Origin: Pipra filicauda
Lineage: Eukaryota > Chordata > Aves > Passeriformes > Pipridae
Assembly: GCF_003945595.2 (NCBI RefSeq)
Contig: NW_024104765.1
Location: 372,001 to 436,000, forward strand
DNA: 64,000 bases
Direction of reading: 5' to 3'
Shown here: positions 1 through 15,100 of the stretch, piece by piece
Numbering within the stretch: the stretch's first letter is position 1
Layout: each line of letters starts with the position of its first letter
Translations under genes and position numbers: made by a program
The notes under the pieces: generated by a model
What the model was told of the DNA's origin: nothing
The model's database searches: none
What the model saw: the letters and a program-made list of their open reading frames with translations, nothing else

Positions 1-48
1 TTTCCCTAGAGATGAGAAAGAACTCACTTCTCTGACTCTCTTCTTTAG

Positions 49-139
49 CTCTCTGTTACCAGACTGCTTGACACAACAAATCCATCCCTGAGCACAATTA
101 AGATGCAAGTTTACTTTGATATGAACTATGCCAACCGAG
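49..139 (+). CDS. CFAP206: CFAP206 in-window coding exon 1
   Basis: The acceptor is TTCTTTAG before 49 and the donor is GTAATT from 140. It encodes [20 protein letters not shown] and continues to YAN-R. It begins at a codon boundary and ends with one base of the next codon. Confidence 0.93.
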
Positions 140-3100
140 GTAATTTTGAAAATATGTTTCCATAGAAGTTGATGCTGAGTTTAGAATTTAATAACTCTCT
201 CTGTAGGGCTAGTAATGATTCTTGTTAAATGACTGTTGGCAGTAAAGCAAAATAAAAATCCCAGGAGAAATGTACTGCGTAGAGGATGATGTTTCAGTAT
301 GGATGTAGTAAAGAAAAAATGTACATTAGACTTGAGAGTACAATCTTCTCATCGTGTCTGAGAGATTTCCTGAATGTAATGTATTAGATTGCTTGAGAAT
401 AATTATGCTTTCAGGTGCAGTGGTTAGCTGCCTTCAGCAAGCAAATCTTGCACTGCACCTGTATGTCTAAAAGTACTCAGAACTCTGCTCATGTATCCAA
501 AAGAAAACTCAATATTTTATCAATATCCCTAATTGAGAGATATAAGTAATCTTGAACAATCAGTTGCAGTTTTAACCTAGTATGTTTTGGTCTTATCAGT
601 GGTAATTTCATATGGTCTGAGAATGGGAATGTAGAAGAAAAATGAGGTGGGGAAAATGCCTCTGCTGCAAATGTAACTTCAAATCTCAGTGGGACAGTGG
701 AAGCTGGCTGGGAAACAGAAGACACAGAACAAGAGTAGACGTTAAAACAAACAAACAAACAAACAAACAAACAAAAAACCCCCACATTTCTGTGTGGGGA
801 AATCATGAAAATGTTTTCTTCTTAGCATGGATCAAAGCAAAAAATTAACAACACTGGGAAGCTGCTCCTAAGTCCTATGGTCTCTATAAGCTCAGTAAGT
901 GCAGTAAGTTTCTGAGATCCTGAGCAGTGTTCAAATTTGAGCTTGTAACTTCAGGTTTGTATGAAATACATGTGTGTGTGTGTGTGTTAGGACTTGTTGC
1001 AGTTGGAAGTGTCCAGAGTGTCAAGACACTAATTGCTGCCTAATTTGACCTGAATATTTCTCTGGACTCTACTGACTGATGTTAATCATGCTAATTATGT
1101 TAATCTTTAACTCTACCAGTTTCATTTTTAACAGTATGGTACTATGAACATCTCTTCCACATACCTGTGCTTCAGAAATCTTAATCTGACTGTGGAAATA
1201 AAATGCACCCTCTGTACAAGCCAAATTCCAAAGAATATAGATAGCACTTTCTAAGTGTCCTTCTTTCCTAGCTGAATTACTCCATGAGCAGCAGCGCATT
1301 CTGGAAGGAAAACTGGCTCCTGTGGTCAGAGATATCACAGATAAATGTCCTCCTGTGCAAGAAGAAATAGAGAAAGCGTATCAAAATATTGTTAGCTATG
1401 CACTGCTGAGCTCTGGTCTGGGATCCCCTACAGATATCGAGGCTGTCAGGGAGGTAACAGGTGAGTAAACTTCTAGCTCTAAAACTGGGCTTTTCTAATT
1501 GAAAAATAAAATTTCACCTTCTCTCTGATCTTTTGATACAAATGTGGTGAACTGTGATGAATGCTTACTACCCAAACTGTCACTGCTCAGACTTAAAGTG
1601 GAAATTTGCCATGGATTTCCTACTTTTTGCAGTTGTTCGGGAGAGGGTATTTTTGCTTATTTAATTATCGAGGTTTTTCTTCCCCTTTGAAATGGTTATA
1701 GCTGCCTTGCAGAGTGTATTCCCCCAGACAGAGATGACTGCTTTCATTTCACTCAATAAGAAGGACAAAGAACAACAGCTAAAAAATCTTGCCATGCTAG
1801 TCACAGGAATTCGACTGTACAACAGGGAGTGCAGGAAAGGAGGAAGGAGCATTGACGACTGTAAGTAAACAACTGCTTTTGGGCTGTGTATTCTCAGTTT
1901 TTCCTTCCTGACCTTCTTCACTGGAGCTGCTCCAGTAATACCCAATCTCACTAGATAAACAGCTTTGACTCAGGGCCTGTAAACCTGAAGAAAAAATACA
2001 TATTTGTTATGATTATTGGGTTCCATGTAGACTACTACTTTCTAGCTAAGAGGGAGCCCTAATGTGGTTGATGTGTAAAGATTATATGTATTAACTTCAT
2101 GCAAATAATTTACCTCATGATAAGTTGTTCCCAGATCCCTTGCCATTAAGTGAATTAAATATGTAATGTTTGCCTTTTAAAACACTTAATTACAATCCAT
2201 TTACAAATTTCTGTTGAGTATGTGTGATGAGAATTGATAGAAATGTTAAAATGTTCTTGAAAATCTTTTGCATTTTGAATCTTTCTACTTTTTTAATAAG
2301 CAAAATATGTCAATGACCATCCTGGATTTTTTCAAACGCTGTATTAAGGGTAGGGCAAGACTTTGATATTCCTTTTATTTTCTTTTGTTCCCCATCAACC
2401 ACATCATTTCAGCAAAGTTTACAATAATCAAATAAATGGTCGGTGGAAATGTTTATGTGAATATCCATGTACTATTGCAGCTCAATGTGGAGACTTCTTT
2501 ATAAGAAAGGTCTGAAGCCCAGTTGTAGGGGAAAACTTTTTCTTTCAAAAGACCAAAGTTTCTGGAATAAAGGCTATAGCACATGCCTCTTCTGATAAGA
2601 AAGTCATGCTTTATTGGAAAGCAAAGCACTTGCTGAGCTTGTGGTATTTTAAGTAAAGCAGTGTACGTAGGGAAAAAATATACCTACCATATCAGAGAAA
2701 GAAGTAAACAACTCTCTAGATTTTGGTGCTTTTTTTTTTCCTCACATACCAAGCGACACATTAATGGTTTTCTATTTTTATAATACATTCTTTCCCACAA
2801 ATGTCACCTTTCTGTGTTGTGGCTGTCTCTATTTTATGTTCACTGGGCCTGGCTTGCAGCGTGAGGGAACCTTCAACTACTGTATTATACAAAAGGCATA
2901 ATTAACAATATGTTGTGGTCTTTCTCACTGTAATATCTGTGGGTTTTGTAACTGATTGGTGTAGATAATATGATTGTTGATCCTGTTACATTTGTTAGGT
3001 CACTATAAGATGAACTTCTTTGTGCTGACCTGTTTACATATCGCTTTTGAATAGATGGAAAAAACACAGCATGAATGCTCTTAGGTTAGGAAATTAAATG

Positions 3101-6100
3101 GATATCTCTATGATTAAGGACAGCAGTTAGACCACTGAAGCCTTAATTTCAGTGTTGGCAGCAGTCTTGCTGAGGTAGAGCTTTGCTTTGGCTTTTTTCC
3201 CTGCATCCAGAAAAGAAAATCAGCCAAGTGCTAAGCTCCCTTCACCTGTTGTTAAACCGCTCGTAATACCTTTGCAAATTTACCTCCCCTTCTAGCCTGG
3301 TTAAATCTAGCCTTTCTATGCTCATGGGGTTTTGAGCAGACATACCTCAAGCCTTATTACTGCTCTGCTGCTTACCGATGTTGTTAGCATCAGAAGTTCA
3401 ACACACGCAACAGAGCGCTACACTTAACAAACGTAGCTTGGCCTTATTGTATTTCCTTGCATAGATGTCTGCTTAATAACACAACACATCAAAATATTCA
3501 GTGTAATAGTTGCGTGCTGTCAATAATAAAATTGTAAAGAAAAAATTATTTATCATGTTGTATATCAGCTAAAATATGTTTTATTCACCTGTGCCATTTG
3601 GGGGAGTCTGGGGGTTTTTTAAGTACTAATGCTGAACTTTAACAACTGCATAGGCATAACTTTTTGTGCTGTTTCTCTCTTCTCTTTTTAATAATAATCT
3701 TTGACTCATTCTTAAAGCATGTTAGATCTCAAAGTGCCCAGGAAATGGGAGGCCTGTTATTGTTATTAATGCTTCACAAATTAGGATACTGAGAATTGAA
3801 AATGGTGCAGATTGCCTGAAGTCTATCAGGAAACCCATGTCAGTTATAGCAACAGAACTGCATCTACTATAAAGCAGTTTTTTCCACACTCCTTGACTTG
3901 ACTGTGATATTTACACACCTCTAATTCTAAATATTTGAAACTACTTGACTAGTAAGATACAGTGGTTGAATCTGGTATGTGAGTAGTTAGAAATGCATGA
4001 ATATAACGACAAAATTTAAAAACCAAAATTTTATTGGAAGACTACTGTGCTCAAATACTGCACTTTAACCATTTGATAATGATTTCATTAATTCTTTTAA
4101 TACTTATCTCATATTTATTCTATATGAATAGTGCCAGCCATTCTGAATGAAGCCATTCCATCAGCTACACAGACTGTCGATGAAGGTCTTAATACCTGCC
4201 ACATGCTAGCTCACAAGTACACAGCTCTGTTGGAATCCATGCAGGAAGACTCCCACAGATATATGCAGCTCAGTTCATTTAAATTAAAAGAAGCACTTTT
4301 CAATGTGAGACAATATGAGGCCTTCCTTTGCATCCTTATGGTGAGATACCATCATGTTATATATCCTGTGGGTTTTTATCGCAGTTGGAATGTACTGAAG
4401 TTACCTACTTGTACAGGGCAGAAATATAAGAAAAATGATTCAGAAATAAATAAAATAAAATGTATCTCTAGACAAAGAATCATAGAACCATAGATAGTTT
4501 AGGTCAGAAAATACCTTTAAAATCATCTAGTCCAACCATTAACATGGGGCTGTCAAGTCCACCATTAAACTGTGTCTGTAAGTACGACATCTACACATCT
4601 TTTAAATACCTCCAGGGATGGGGACCCAACCACGTCCCTGAGCAGCCTGTTCCAGTGCTTGACAACCCTTTCTGGGAAGAAATTTTCCCTGATATCCAAC
4701 CTAAACCTCCCCTGGTGCAACTTGAGGCCGTTTCCTGTCATCCTGTCACTTATTACTTTGGGAGAACAGACTGACCCCCACCTGGCTACAGCCTCCTTTC
4801 AAGTAGTCATATATAGAGAGAAGGTTCCCCCTGAGCCTCCTTTTCTCCAGGCTGAACTCAGCTCCCTCAGCTGCTTCTCATAAGACTTGGGCTCCAGATC
4901 CTTCACCAGCATCTTTGCCCTTGTCTGGACACAATCCAGCACCTCAATATCCTTCCTGAATTGAGAGGCCCAGAACTGGACACAGGATTCGAGGTGTGGC
5001 CTTGCCAGGGCCAAGGGGACTATTACTTCCTAGTCCTGCTGGCCACACTATTTCTGATACAAGCCAGGATGCCACCTGGGCACACTGCTAGCTCATGTTT
5101 AGCTCCGGTTGACCAGCACCCCCAGGTCCTTTTCTGCTGGGCAGCTTTCCAACTACTCTGCCCCCAGCCTGTAGCACTGCATGGGGTTGTTGGGATCCAA
5201 GTGTAGGACCTGGCATTTCGCTTTGTTGAAACTTATACCATTGGCCTCAGTCTATAGATCCAGCCTGTGCAGATCCCTCTGCAGGGCCATCCTACCGTCC
5301 AGCAGATTGACACTCCCACTAACTTGGTGTCATCTGCAAACTTACTGAGGGTGCACTTTATCCCCTCATCCAGATCTAAAGATATTAAACAGAGCTGGCT
5401 CCAATGCTGAGCCAGCCACCAACTCATACCCCAAAAGGTATGAGAGAAATAAATCATGTTAGTTTTAGTCTGCAGACAGCCCCAAAATTTATGGAATAAT
5501 ATTTGAAGAATATAATTTAAATTCTTGTTTTGTTAATGAAGAGCTTTTCGTTTGTCTTTTGAGAAACTGCAAAGTTTTATTAGTCTCTCTCTATACTATA
5601 AAGCATTGAAAAATATTTTTTTTCAATTCTCTTGATTGTGAAAATGTAGAGAATTGTCTATAAAAATTAGTAGTATACATGTTTGAGTGAAGTGCCTGGT
5701 TTTATACCTGAGCATTTAAGGAAAAATTTATTTTGTGGTAAGTTAGGGTGCATTTCATTCCTTAAAAGAGTTGTCTGAAAATAGTTGAATGAAGAGATAC
5801 AAGTAAATACTTATTACTAAATACTTGATTTTTTGAGTTTTATACTTCTTATCTGAAGTAAGTTCTCTTTCCAGTCTGATGCAATTACCAGTGCTCAAGA
5901 AGTTGAAACGTTGAGTGTTCAGTTTGCAGCAACAATGATGCAATTGAAAAACACAGTGCAGGATAAGATTTCCGTAGATTCCAAAGAAGTTTTTGTAAGT
6001 ATTATGAATAGAAAACTCTTTTTTTTCTTCATTATAAAAAATTATGAAATTATTACAGAATACTTTGCTGGTGTATTTTTTAATAGCTTGTGTTACGAAA

Positions 6101-9100
6101 AAGGCTACATCATTTTCTTATTAATATAATAGCATCTGTGATTTTTGAAGGGGCAACTAAAGTAGCAGTCTCAAGGCAAGAAAAAAGAAAGGAACAAAAA
6201 GGGAGCAAAAGAACTAAATGGTATTTTACTGTAAATGTCTTTAATTATTTGCCAGTATTTGTATATTTACAGTGTGTAAATATTCTCTCCTGTTCCTTGC
6301 AGAAACTGTAAGAACCTAATGATTACAAAAAACAGCACATCAGAGTGTGCTTCTTTAAAGTCCCTTCAGATAGCAATCCCTTTGATTACAGTATGACTCA
6401 TTGATATAATTTTTCTAAAGAAACTGGGTTTCTGTGATGGGGATTTCAGCCTCTTTTCCCCTCCCAATAGCTTCTGAACCTGTTGGCAAGTTTCAGTCAT
6501 GTTTCTCAGACTCCAAAGATCTCAAAATATGTAATTTTCTGCACATTTTCTGGAAAAAAGAGCAACTAGAGAGACACAGTTAGAGCCTTCCTAAGATCAA
6601 GTGTGAAATGGTTTGTGGGCTGTCTGGCCAGTGAGCAGCCAGTGAAAGCACCTCTGCACAACTGATGTTTTGTACTGTTTCACTCTGGTTGGGAGCTACA
6701 AGATATTGGGAGAAGAGGGTCCCTGATGACCCTGTGAAAACCTGGGATTATTATGCTGGCATGATGTAAAGGAAATGAAAGAGAAATATGTCAGAAACCA
6801 TCTTCATTAAATTTGCTTTTCATGGAAGAGCTCGTTATTTTGTATGATATATCATACATACATACATACAAATATGATATATTTGTATGATATAAATGTA
6901 TGATCATTTTAATTCCTTGTAGTTAGCTGCTGAACCAGCATGCAGTTCATACATAGATTATTTTTCATCATTCTAAGCTAATTATTAGAAGGCAAAAAAA
7001 AGTCTACTGTGGAGGAGGGAGGAAGGAAGGAAGATCATGGCCCCACATATACTCAGAGTACTTTTTACACTTCCCAGAAGGGCATCTGAGCTGGAAACTC
7101 ATGGGAATGGCACTTTAACTGAGGTACATCTCAGATATGGTCTGACATTTCAATTTATGTATGCTTGTGATTTTATAAACCAGATGTTCTCAACTGGAGA
7201 ACAATTTCCCCTCTTGTCCAGAATCTCAGATCAGTTTTTCCTCTTTTACTGTTTCTTCATGGGACTTAAGTGACTGATATATGTTACCCTTTCCCCCAGA
7301 AGCTGTCTGCTGTTGTCTGCTGCCTTCCTAGATTTTTTTTCTCTCTTCAGGTTGGTTAGTTGATTTTTCTTCTCTGCTGAAGACACAATATGTAATGGCT
7401 TTTGATTTCAGGTCTTTTTCAATTAGAGATTTCTCTATTAAGACACCATTTAAGTAAGTTTCTTGCCTTCAGCTAGTTACTGAGGAGCTGGATCCTCTGC
7501 AAAGATAGAGAAGCAGGGCATTCTGCCTTTTAAAATGCATAGGATAAGGCCTATAGTTGTAGTGAACATTTGTTTTAGGAAACACAATACATTTCATTAA
7601 TATTCTTTGTTTATTCTAGTAAGAATGATTTTGATCTTGCTGCCCTTCCTTTAGCTTTTTCCTGTCTGTGACCGCAACATTTCCACAGCATTAGTGATGC
7701 CGATGAATTTCAGAGCTGACCCTGTTGGCCGCTCTTATAACAATGTTGTTAATATGCATAAAATATGTTGTTAAGTGCACGTTTCAGATTTGTTGACTCT
7801 CTTCCTATAAATGCTTTCTGTGTGTTTAGATGTAACAGGACATTTTATGTCACTGTCATTGAAATCAGCATTTGTATCTAAAGCTTATAGGCTTCTTCTA
7901 TATGTGTATACACCCGTATGTCAGCATTGTTGCTGGGAATAGCAGCTTCCAGTTTTGCCCTGAACCCTCTGAGGAGGCCTGCGCCCTGTTAATCTGACAC
8001 ACATGATGCCCCGAGGGCTGTGCTACCAAGACACTCTGGAAACAGGGCAGGCAAAATAACAAAACCTTATTGTTTGTACGTCTAGGTATGGGTTTACCTC
8101 ATTTACTAACTAATCAGGTATGTTTCTTCTGGCACTTATTCCTGTATACCTTATTTTCAGTTATATAAGTGTATGGCCAGTGAAGTGCTCAATTCCAAGC
8201 ATGGTCTCAGAGTTACGTATTTGGGAAAGTCTTTGGAGTAAAATGTAGAAAAGTACTTTTCTGGCCTATGGCTCGACATGTTGGATGTATGTGCTTTGGA
8301 TGTGCTTCTGATGGAAATTCCTCTTAAAATGTCCAGGAGTTCCCCTGAAATTTCTGTTTGCTGAAGGCCTTGGAGATCAGCCTGCTTTGTTCATAGCAGA
8401 GATTGTTGTGCACAGCACTTGGGTTACGCTGAGGACATAAAACAAATCTGGATTTCAGATAAGTTTCTTTATGTTCTAGCCTCTCTTCCTTGAACTTTCT
8501 AAACTCTGGACCAGCTTTCAGGATGAAATGCTATTGCTAAGCTTCCTCACAAGTATGACTAGCAGTCTCCAACAGTTCTTGGAAATCCAGTCGCAGCTTT
8601 TTCCTGATGAAGTGCTAACATCTCTTCTGGAAGGAGTGACTGTGAAAAGTGATGAGGAAAGGATAAGAGAAACCATGGGTACGGAAAGTTAATACTTTTT
8701 TGTTTTCCTTCACTTTCCAAGATTTTGTTTGAATTTTCTTTACAGAAGGTGCTACATATTGATTTTTTAATATTCAGAATTTGCACAGTAAATTAAAATA
8801 AGTCCGTTAGTGTGTAGATTTATTTTTTCATGTAGTCTAGCTTGGGATTTTATTTTTGCATATAAAATTAAAATATAGCTACTAGATACAAACATACCTT
8901 ACATAAATGGCAGAATGATCAGAGAATATTTATACTTTTTTATTATTTCTTAAGTTTATTTATGCCTTTTTATACTTTCAGAACTTCTGAAATGGAGGGA
9001 GGGTGATAAACAAGCTAATTTAATGGGGCTTTGGTTACCAGAAGTGTTTGTTTGTAAAATGGTATCTATAGGAACCAAGTTTTATACCAGGGGATTTGTA

Positions 9101-12100
9101 ATGCATGGGCGGTTGAAAACAAAATAGAAGAATAAGATATTACCTTCCTGTTGTTGTCCCCTCTTTTTAAAGAAAAATACTAAAGAAGGCTCCCACAGGA
9201 CTGATTTTTGAGTAGGTTCTCTTTAAAGGCAGGACTAATTTTGGCTTTTGGGATCTTGGCACTGCAGGACATCCTGTGAAAACCAGAGTAATCTAGTCAT
9301 CCTGTAACATTACTATATTTTAAACACCTAATGTTTTGATGCTGAAATCATTTTTTAGGAACCAAAGTGAATGTTTCTGATTTCAAGAACCAAGAATGGC
9401 TTTTTCCAGAGACTACTGATAATTTTGATCAGTTGTTAATCCAGTACCATAGTTTCTGTGCACATGCAATTGGTGTGAAAGGCCTCACCCTACCAGGTAT
9501 GCTTTGTAATTAGACATTTTCCATACTATATATGTGTACAAGTACTAGGGAAAATTTAAAGGCATTCTGAATGCATCCTCTTACATCAAAGGTGGAGTAC
9601 TGTATTTCCACATTTGTAATTCTCACCCCAGATAACTTATCTCCCCTGCTAAAGAATTTTTCTTTTTAAAATACACAAATAAAGTGCCCTAAATAGAAGG
9701 CAGGAGGGCTTCAAGAGAAAGTAGGCATGAGCAAGCAGAGGCAGCAACAAGATGGGATGGATAAATGTTTCTTCCTGCTGTATATGCATCTGTATAACCT
9801 ACACTGCAGCTGAATACAGGTTTGTTTGCTGTTGTTAGTGTGCTGTAATACAGGCATAGAAAAATGGTCATTCCTTCTATTTTGTGTATGCCTGTGCTGC
9901 AAACACATCCGTTCATGGCTACATCATATGTATTTTAAATAGTCATTATAAAGTAATAAAAATCTTCTTTGAAAAGAATGCAAAAGTGCACTTGATTAAG
10001 CTAACTGATCACAGGAAATTTTTTTGTCTCTTCTAGGTTCATTCGTCTTGAGAGCATGCCTTATTTCAGCTACCTCAGCCCATGTTTTCTGTCTCCCTAT
10101 CCTTTATAGAACCTATCTACATAGAATTTTCTTAAGCCTACAGGGGGTTGAGAGGAAAATATTACCATTACTTGGCAGTATGAAAGAATAGATATTTTAA
10201 CAGCAATGTGAATTACTTACACTTACTTAGTATTTCATATGAGAACAACTGTCCTGAGTTGGACTGAAGGTCTCTCTAGCCCTGTATCTGATCACTGGAT
10301 GCAGGCAGGGATGACCACTTCAAGTTTATGAGAAATGAAGTAGGAATGATCCTTCCTTAATTATATCCTTCCCTATTCTAGCAGTTAGTGGTTATGGGAT
10401 TTCCTCAGAAAAATGTTGAGTCTGTAACCTTCTGTTGAATAATTCTTCATACAGGTTTTTCATTTATCTAATTGATTTTTGAATCCATCTCGAGTTTTCC
10501 ATGGGATATTCTTATTGTCAAGAGCCCCATAGTTTATAATTATATATGCTATGAAAAGGTACCTCTTTTTGAGATGGCTTTAAGCTCTGGCTGGATAATT
10601 TCATCAAGTCATAATAGTCTTTCTATTAGGAAAATTAGCAGATAGTAATTTTATATTGCACACAATTCATGGTTTTATTACTCTATATCATATTATTTCT
10701 TTTCAGTTGTTTCTTTTTAATGTTGAGGAGGCCTCTTTCTTTAACCTCTCCTGCTATGAAAGATATTCCAAGCGTCTGATCACTCCCAACTCCCTTTTAT
10801 TTGTTCTGTTGCGTTGGAGCAAAATATATTATTATAAGTGTAGCATACAGGTTGTTGAAATGCTGGTTTTCTTCTCCTCTGTTTGCATCCTAATAATTCA
10901 TCATATTCTTTTTGTTTTTTTTGACTGCCACTGAGTAGTGTCATTTAGTATTTTCAAGGCACTGTCTATAATGATTCTAGATCTTTCCTGGGCAATGATG
11001 TCTGAAGCAGAGCCTGCCACTGTCCTTGAACTCAATTTGTGCTTTCCTATTTGGCCTTTATTGACACTTCACTTTCTCTGTTGATTTATTGTTCAGCTTC
11101 TCAGCTGCTTTATCTGCTTCTCCAGTTAATTTCAGTGTTACGCCCTTTGGTATAGATGCACTGCTGATCTACAATCAGGTATTTTCTGGAGATTATAGGG
11201 GGAACATTTGTGAGTGTAGACTGGTTTCTTATGCCTTTGCTATAGATATTTTATCTTTTGTTTTTCTGAGACATGCAGTAAGGCATACAGGATGTGAACT
11301 GATCAAAAGCAGTTACACTGACGTAAAAAATATTTTAAAAGCTTTCTTTCAGGGCTTATTCTGATTTCAGAAGAAGAAGGAAGTTGAAACTGACTTGAGG
11401 GAAACACAGAATCTTGATTAAAAATGTCTTTTGTATTGGATATCATACTGTTCAGTATTTTATTTGGTGGGTTTTATTTTGGGCTAGTTTTTTCCTCTTT
11501 TTTAGGAAATCCTGCTATTGGAATTTTGAAGCACAAGGCGAAATGTTATGTTTTCAGTTCCAAAGAAGCTGCATACACCTTTGCTCAAGATCCAGATAAA
11601 TTCATTCAGTTGAATGTAGAAAAAGCAAAAGAATATGCAGAGCTAATTCAATTGCTTGAGCTCCGTCATCAGTTTGAATACCTTTTTCCTCAGGCACAGG
11701 TACACACTGCCCATGCCTCTTGCTGAACAGCTGTTGGGTCACTGGTTACTCTGTCCTTTCTAGAACATAAAGAGAATAGAGGATACACATCTTTAGGAAA
11801 GAAGTAAAATCATCTGCCTATCATACAGAATGTCCGAGGGTCCATCTTTTCCAGGTCTCCAGAGCACTGAAGAAACATTTTCACTTAATGTCATTCTCAC
11901 CTTATCTCTTCGTAGAAGAATATGTATATCCAAAGGATTGTGGCAGCGATGAAGCTGTCAGTTCATAGCTTAGGAAGGTCTTGTGTCTGATGTTTCTTTT
12001 CCTCATTTTTGAAAATGTAGCTTAAAGAGACAGTAAGTAAATGCAACAGAAGATAAGTCAGATACCATATTAACTGAAGTTTTAGCTTATCAGTCCATCG

Positions 12101-15100
12101 ATGTGTTCTGGATGAGGGTGTAGTGATATCTGAGGACAGAAATTATGGAATGTATTACAAAATAAAAGGGGACTCATTAATAATGAATGTGACAGTGCTA
12201 CTATGTGAAAGCCAAATACTTGATTTGGATTCATAGACATAATCTGTGATCCACTGTGAATTTTAGGTCCCTAGCAGTGGAAACAATGTAGTCTTGAACT
12301 GGCCCTTAGTGTGAAAGATATAGTTTGTATCCTGGTTCTAGCAGAGATGTAAGCACTTCTCCCAGTTATGATTTGTGATATTTAGTCCATTTATAAAGAC
12401 AAATTGAAGTGCCTGCATCATAAAATACCAGTGGTGGTGGTGGTGGTGGTTGGACACCTTTTTACCAAAATCCAATGATTATTCACTCACTCAGGATGTG
12501 GGAGTCTGAAATTCAGCTGTGGCCTCTGCCTAAAGGGTTTTCTGTCAGAAATTAAATCCATCAAATAATTAATGGTTTCTTCTTTTTTAGTGAGGGCAAG
12601 GGAAACAAAAATATTCTTGAATGTAAAAATCTTTATCCACTTGTGGTTTGCAGGTCTCTATTTGCTTTTAAAAAGTAGCATATCCATATGCTATTTCTCC
12701 TAGATGTCTGTATTTTTCTCATTAATGCCTTCCTTGGTTTTGGTTGGGTTTCTTTTTTTCATCCAGGCCAGAACTGCAGACAAATGTTTGATGAAACCAA
12801 CTGCAAAATGTGACAGTAGTACTCAAACTGATACTCATATCTTGCCTCCAACTATTGTGAGATCCTATGAATGGAATGAATGGGAACTGAGAAGAAAAGC
12901 TATAAAACTGGTTTGTATTGTTATTATCAGATTTTCATTGCTGGAAAACAAAGCTGAGAATAAATTATTCTAAACATTTGTTCTTTGAAAAATGAATCCA
13001 ATCTTTTATTCAAAGATATAAACTTTGTTACAACCAGCTCAATATTTTTTTTCCAGGTAATTTCTCTCCTTACTTCTAGACTTTCTTCTTCTCTCAGTTT
13101 TTCCATATTTTTCCTCATTTTTTGACCAGTGCTTCCACTGCTATATCTATTCATTCCAAATTTTTCAGTTGCCTTTTTTATGTAATAACAGTTTGTTGTT
13201 TAGCATTGAATATTAAAGTTGTTTTTCTGCACTCAAATCAATTCAACAGGTTGAAGATACTACCGTATAATTCCTTTGTAAGAAAATAATAATGGTTGCA
13301 CAAAGGTTTGGGTCACGCAAAACTTTATTGCAAGTTGAATAATTTATATTAATATTTGTCACCATGAAGTAAGAGGAAGAAAAATGCAGTAATTGGCAGG
13401 TAGAATGATAAGGAATACCTTTGGATATGTTTGACCCTACAGAAGCTTTCTTTGAGCTACTTTTTCATCTTTGAAAGGTATCAAAGCATGAGGGCCTTTT
13501 TTTAGATTTTTGTTAGATTATTTTGGTAATGAAATACTTTATATTTTATCCTGGTTCTGTGTGTTCACTAAAAGCAATTCTTCTTTTGAAAAAAAAAATA
13601 AAAAAAATAAAAAAATTCTTCTCTCGTGTAGGACCAGAGAGGTAAGAAACAGAGCCAATAGGTTTTCTGCTGTATATATAAGCCAGAGGAAATGTCTGTT
13701 ATACTGTCATGGTGATTTTCTGATGGATTGGAAGTCAGAGTCCATCCACAGAAGGTTGACTTCATACATAAATAAAAGCTTTTCAATCAACAGTATATAT
13801 TTCCAAAGCTTCTTTCTAAGGTTTGCCAGCACACACATTTGTCAAGGTTTAGCACCTGATTTTCACAATTCAGTCAAAATGAACTTGTACGTACAGGGAG
13901 TACTGCAGTTACCAATATCAACTGGACACAGGTACTGCAGGGTTCTTTTTTTTCCTTCTGTGAACAGATGCCCTTTGGAGGTCTGTGGTCTGCTGGGCAG
14001 CCTATTTCCTTTCTGGGTATTTTTTTGCCATCAAATCTCTAACATTATATAAGGAACCCAAAATTTTGGACTGAGGAGTCTTCCCACTGTTGACTGGCTT
14101 ATAAAGGATTCTAAGAAATAGTTGTTACTGAGGTGTATAAAGAGGCCAATTAGGTTTACAAGAGGCCTAACTAAAAGCCTCCTTTCCTTCTGTAAAGGAC
14201 AAAAGTACCTAAATAAATGTAAGATGTGGTCAGTGGTTTCTCTTTAGCATAAGCAGAAGTGGATGTTTCCCAATAGCTGATCACAAAGACCATACGCAAA
14301 CAAATTAGTCTGAAATATTTAGAGAAAATACTTTAAAGTACTAAGGGTATTTTAGCCTCCACTGTCTATATGAGAGATTAGTGATGTGAAGTTGAAATAA
14401 AAAATCCCAGATGCCTGCAAAAGTGTTTTGTCTACAGTAACTGGCAATATGGAGGTGATAAAACATTTGGAGTCAAAATGCTAAATGAACAGAAATAGTT
14501 TACCAGTGCATTGGTGAATTTGATAGGGGAGCATTGGACATATTTGCTGGTTTTGTTAGAGGATGAGCTCAGATGCCTTTGGTTTTTTTTTCTGTTGTTC
14601 ATACTTAGCCAGAAAAGTTGTAGTGATATGAAATGTTAAACTAGTACTTTGTTAATATATCTATATGCTGTTAGAAGTAAAATTTTCAGCTCACATATGT
14701 TTCTCTGTGCAAGCACAGTTCCTTGCAATAGCATACATTCAGTTTTCAAGAGAGGTAAACTTAGTAGGGAACCAGTATCTATGCCCACTCTTGTTTTAAT
14801 TGGCATTAAAGCCTTCAGAAAAAAAGACTTGATATATTGTCTTTCTTCACATGCCATCTTATTGTCGTTTTCTGTATGACTCTGCGCATAAAATTCAGTT
14901 GTAGATTAAGGTACCAGAATGTGTCTACAGGCAAGTGTTTCACCTTCCATTCAGCTGACAAGAGACATCACTAGTGGAATCTGGAGAATATTTTGACTTG
15001 CCCTGATACAAACACCAAATCTGGCCAACTTTATCACTCTCCAACCTCCACTGATTCCAGTCTCCACTGACTGGAAAGGACTCCAGGGACTTACTCACTT

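Noticed and set aside
4544..5457. Cluster of ORFs on both strands
   Set aside because: They are explained by the decayed antisense CR1 insertion.
13510..14052. 180-codon plus-strand ORF
   Set aside because: It begins beside an A-rich tract in the last CFAP206 intron, has random composition and no recognisable domain.
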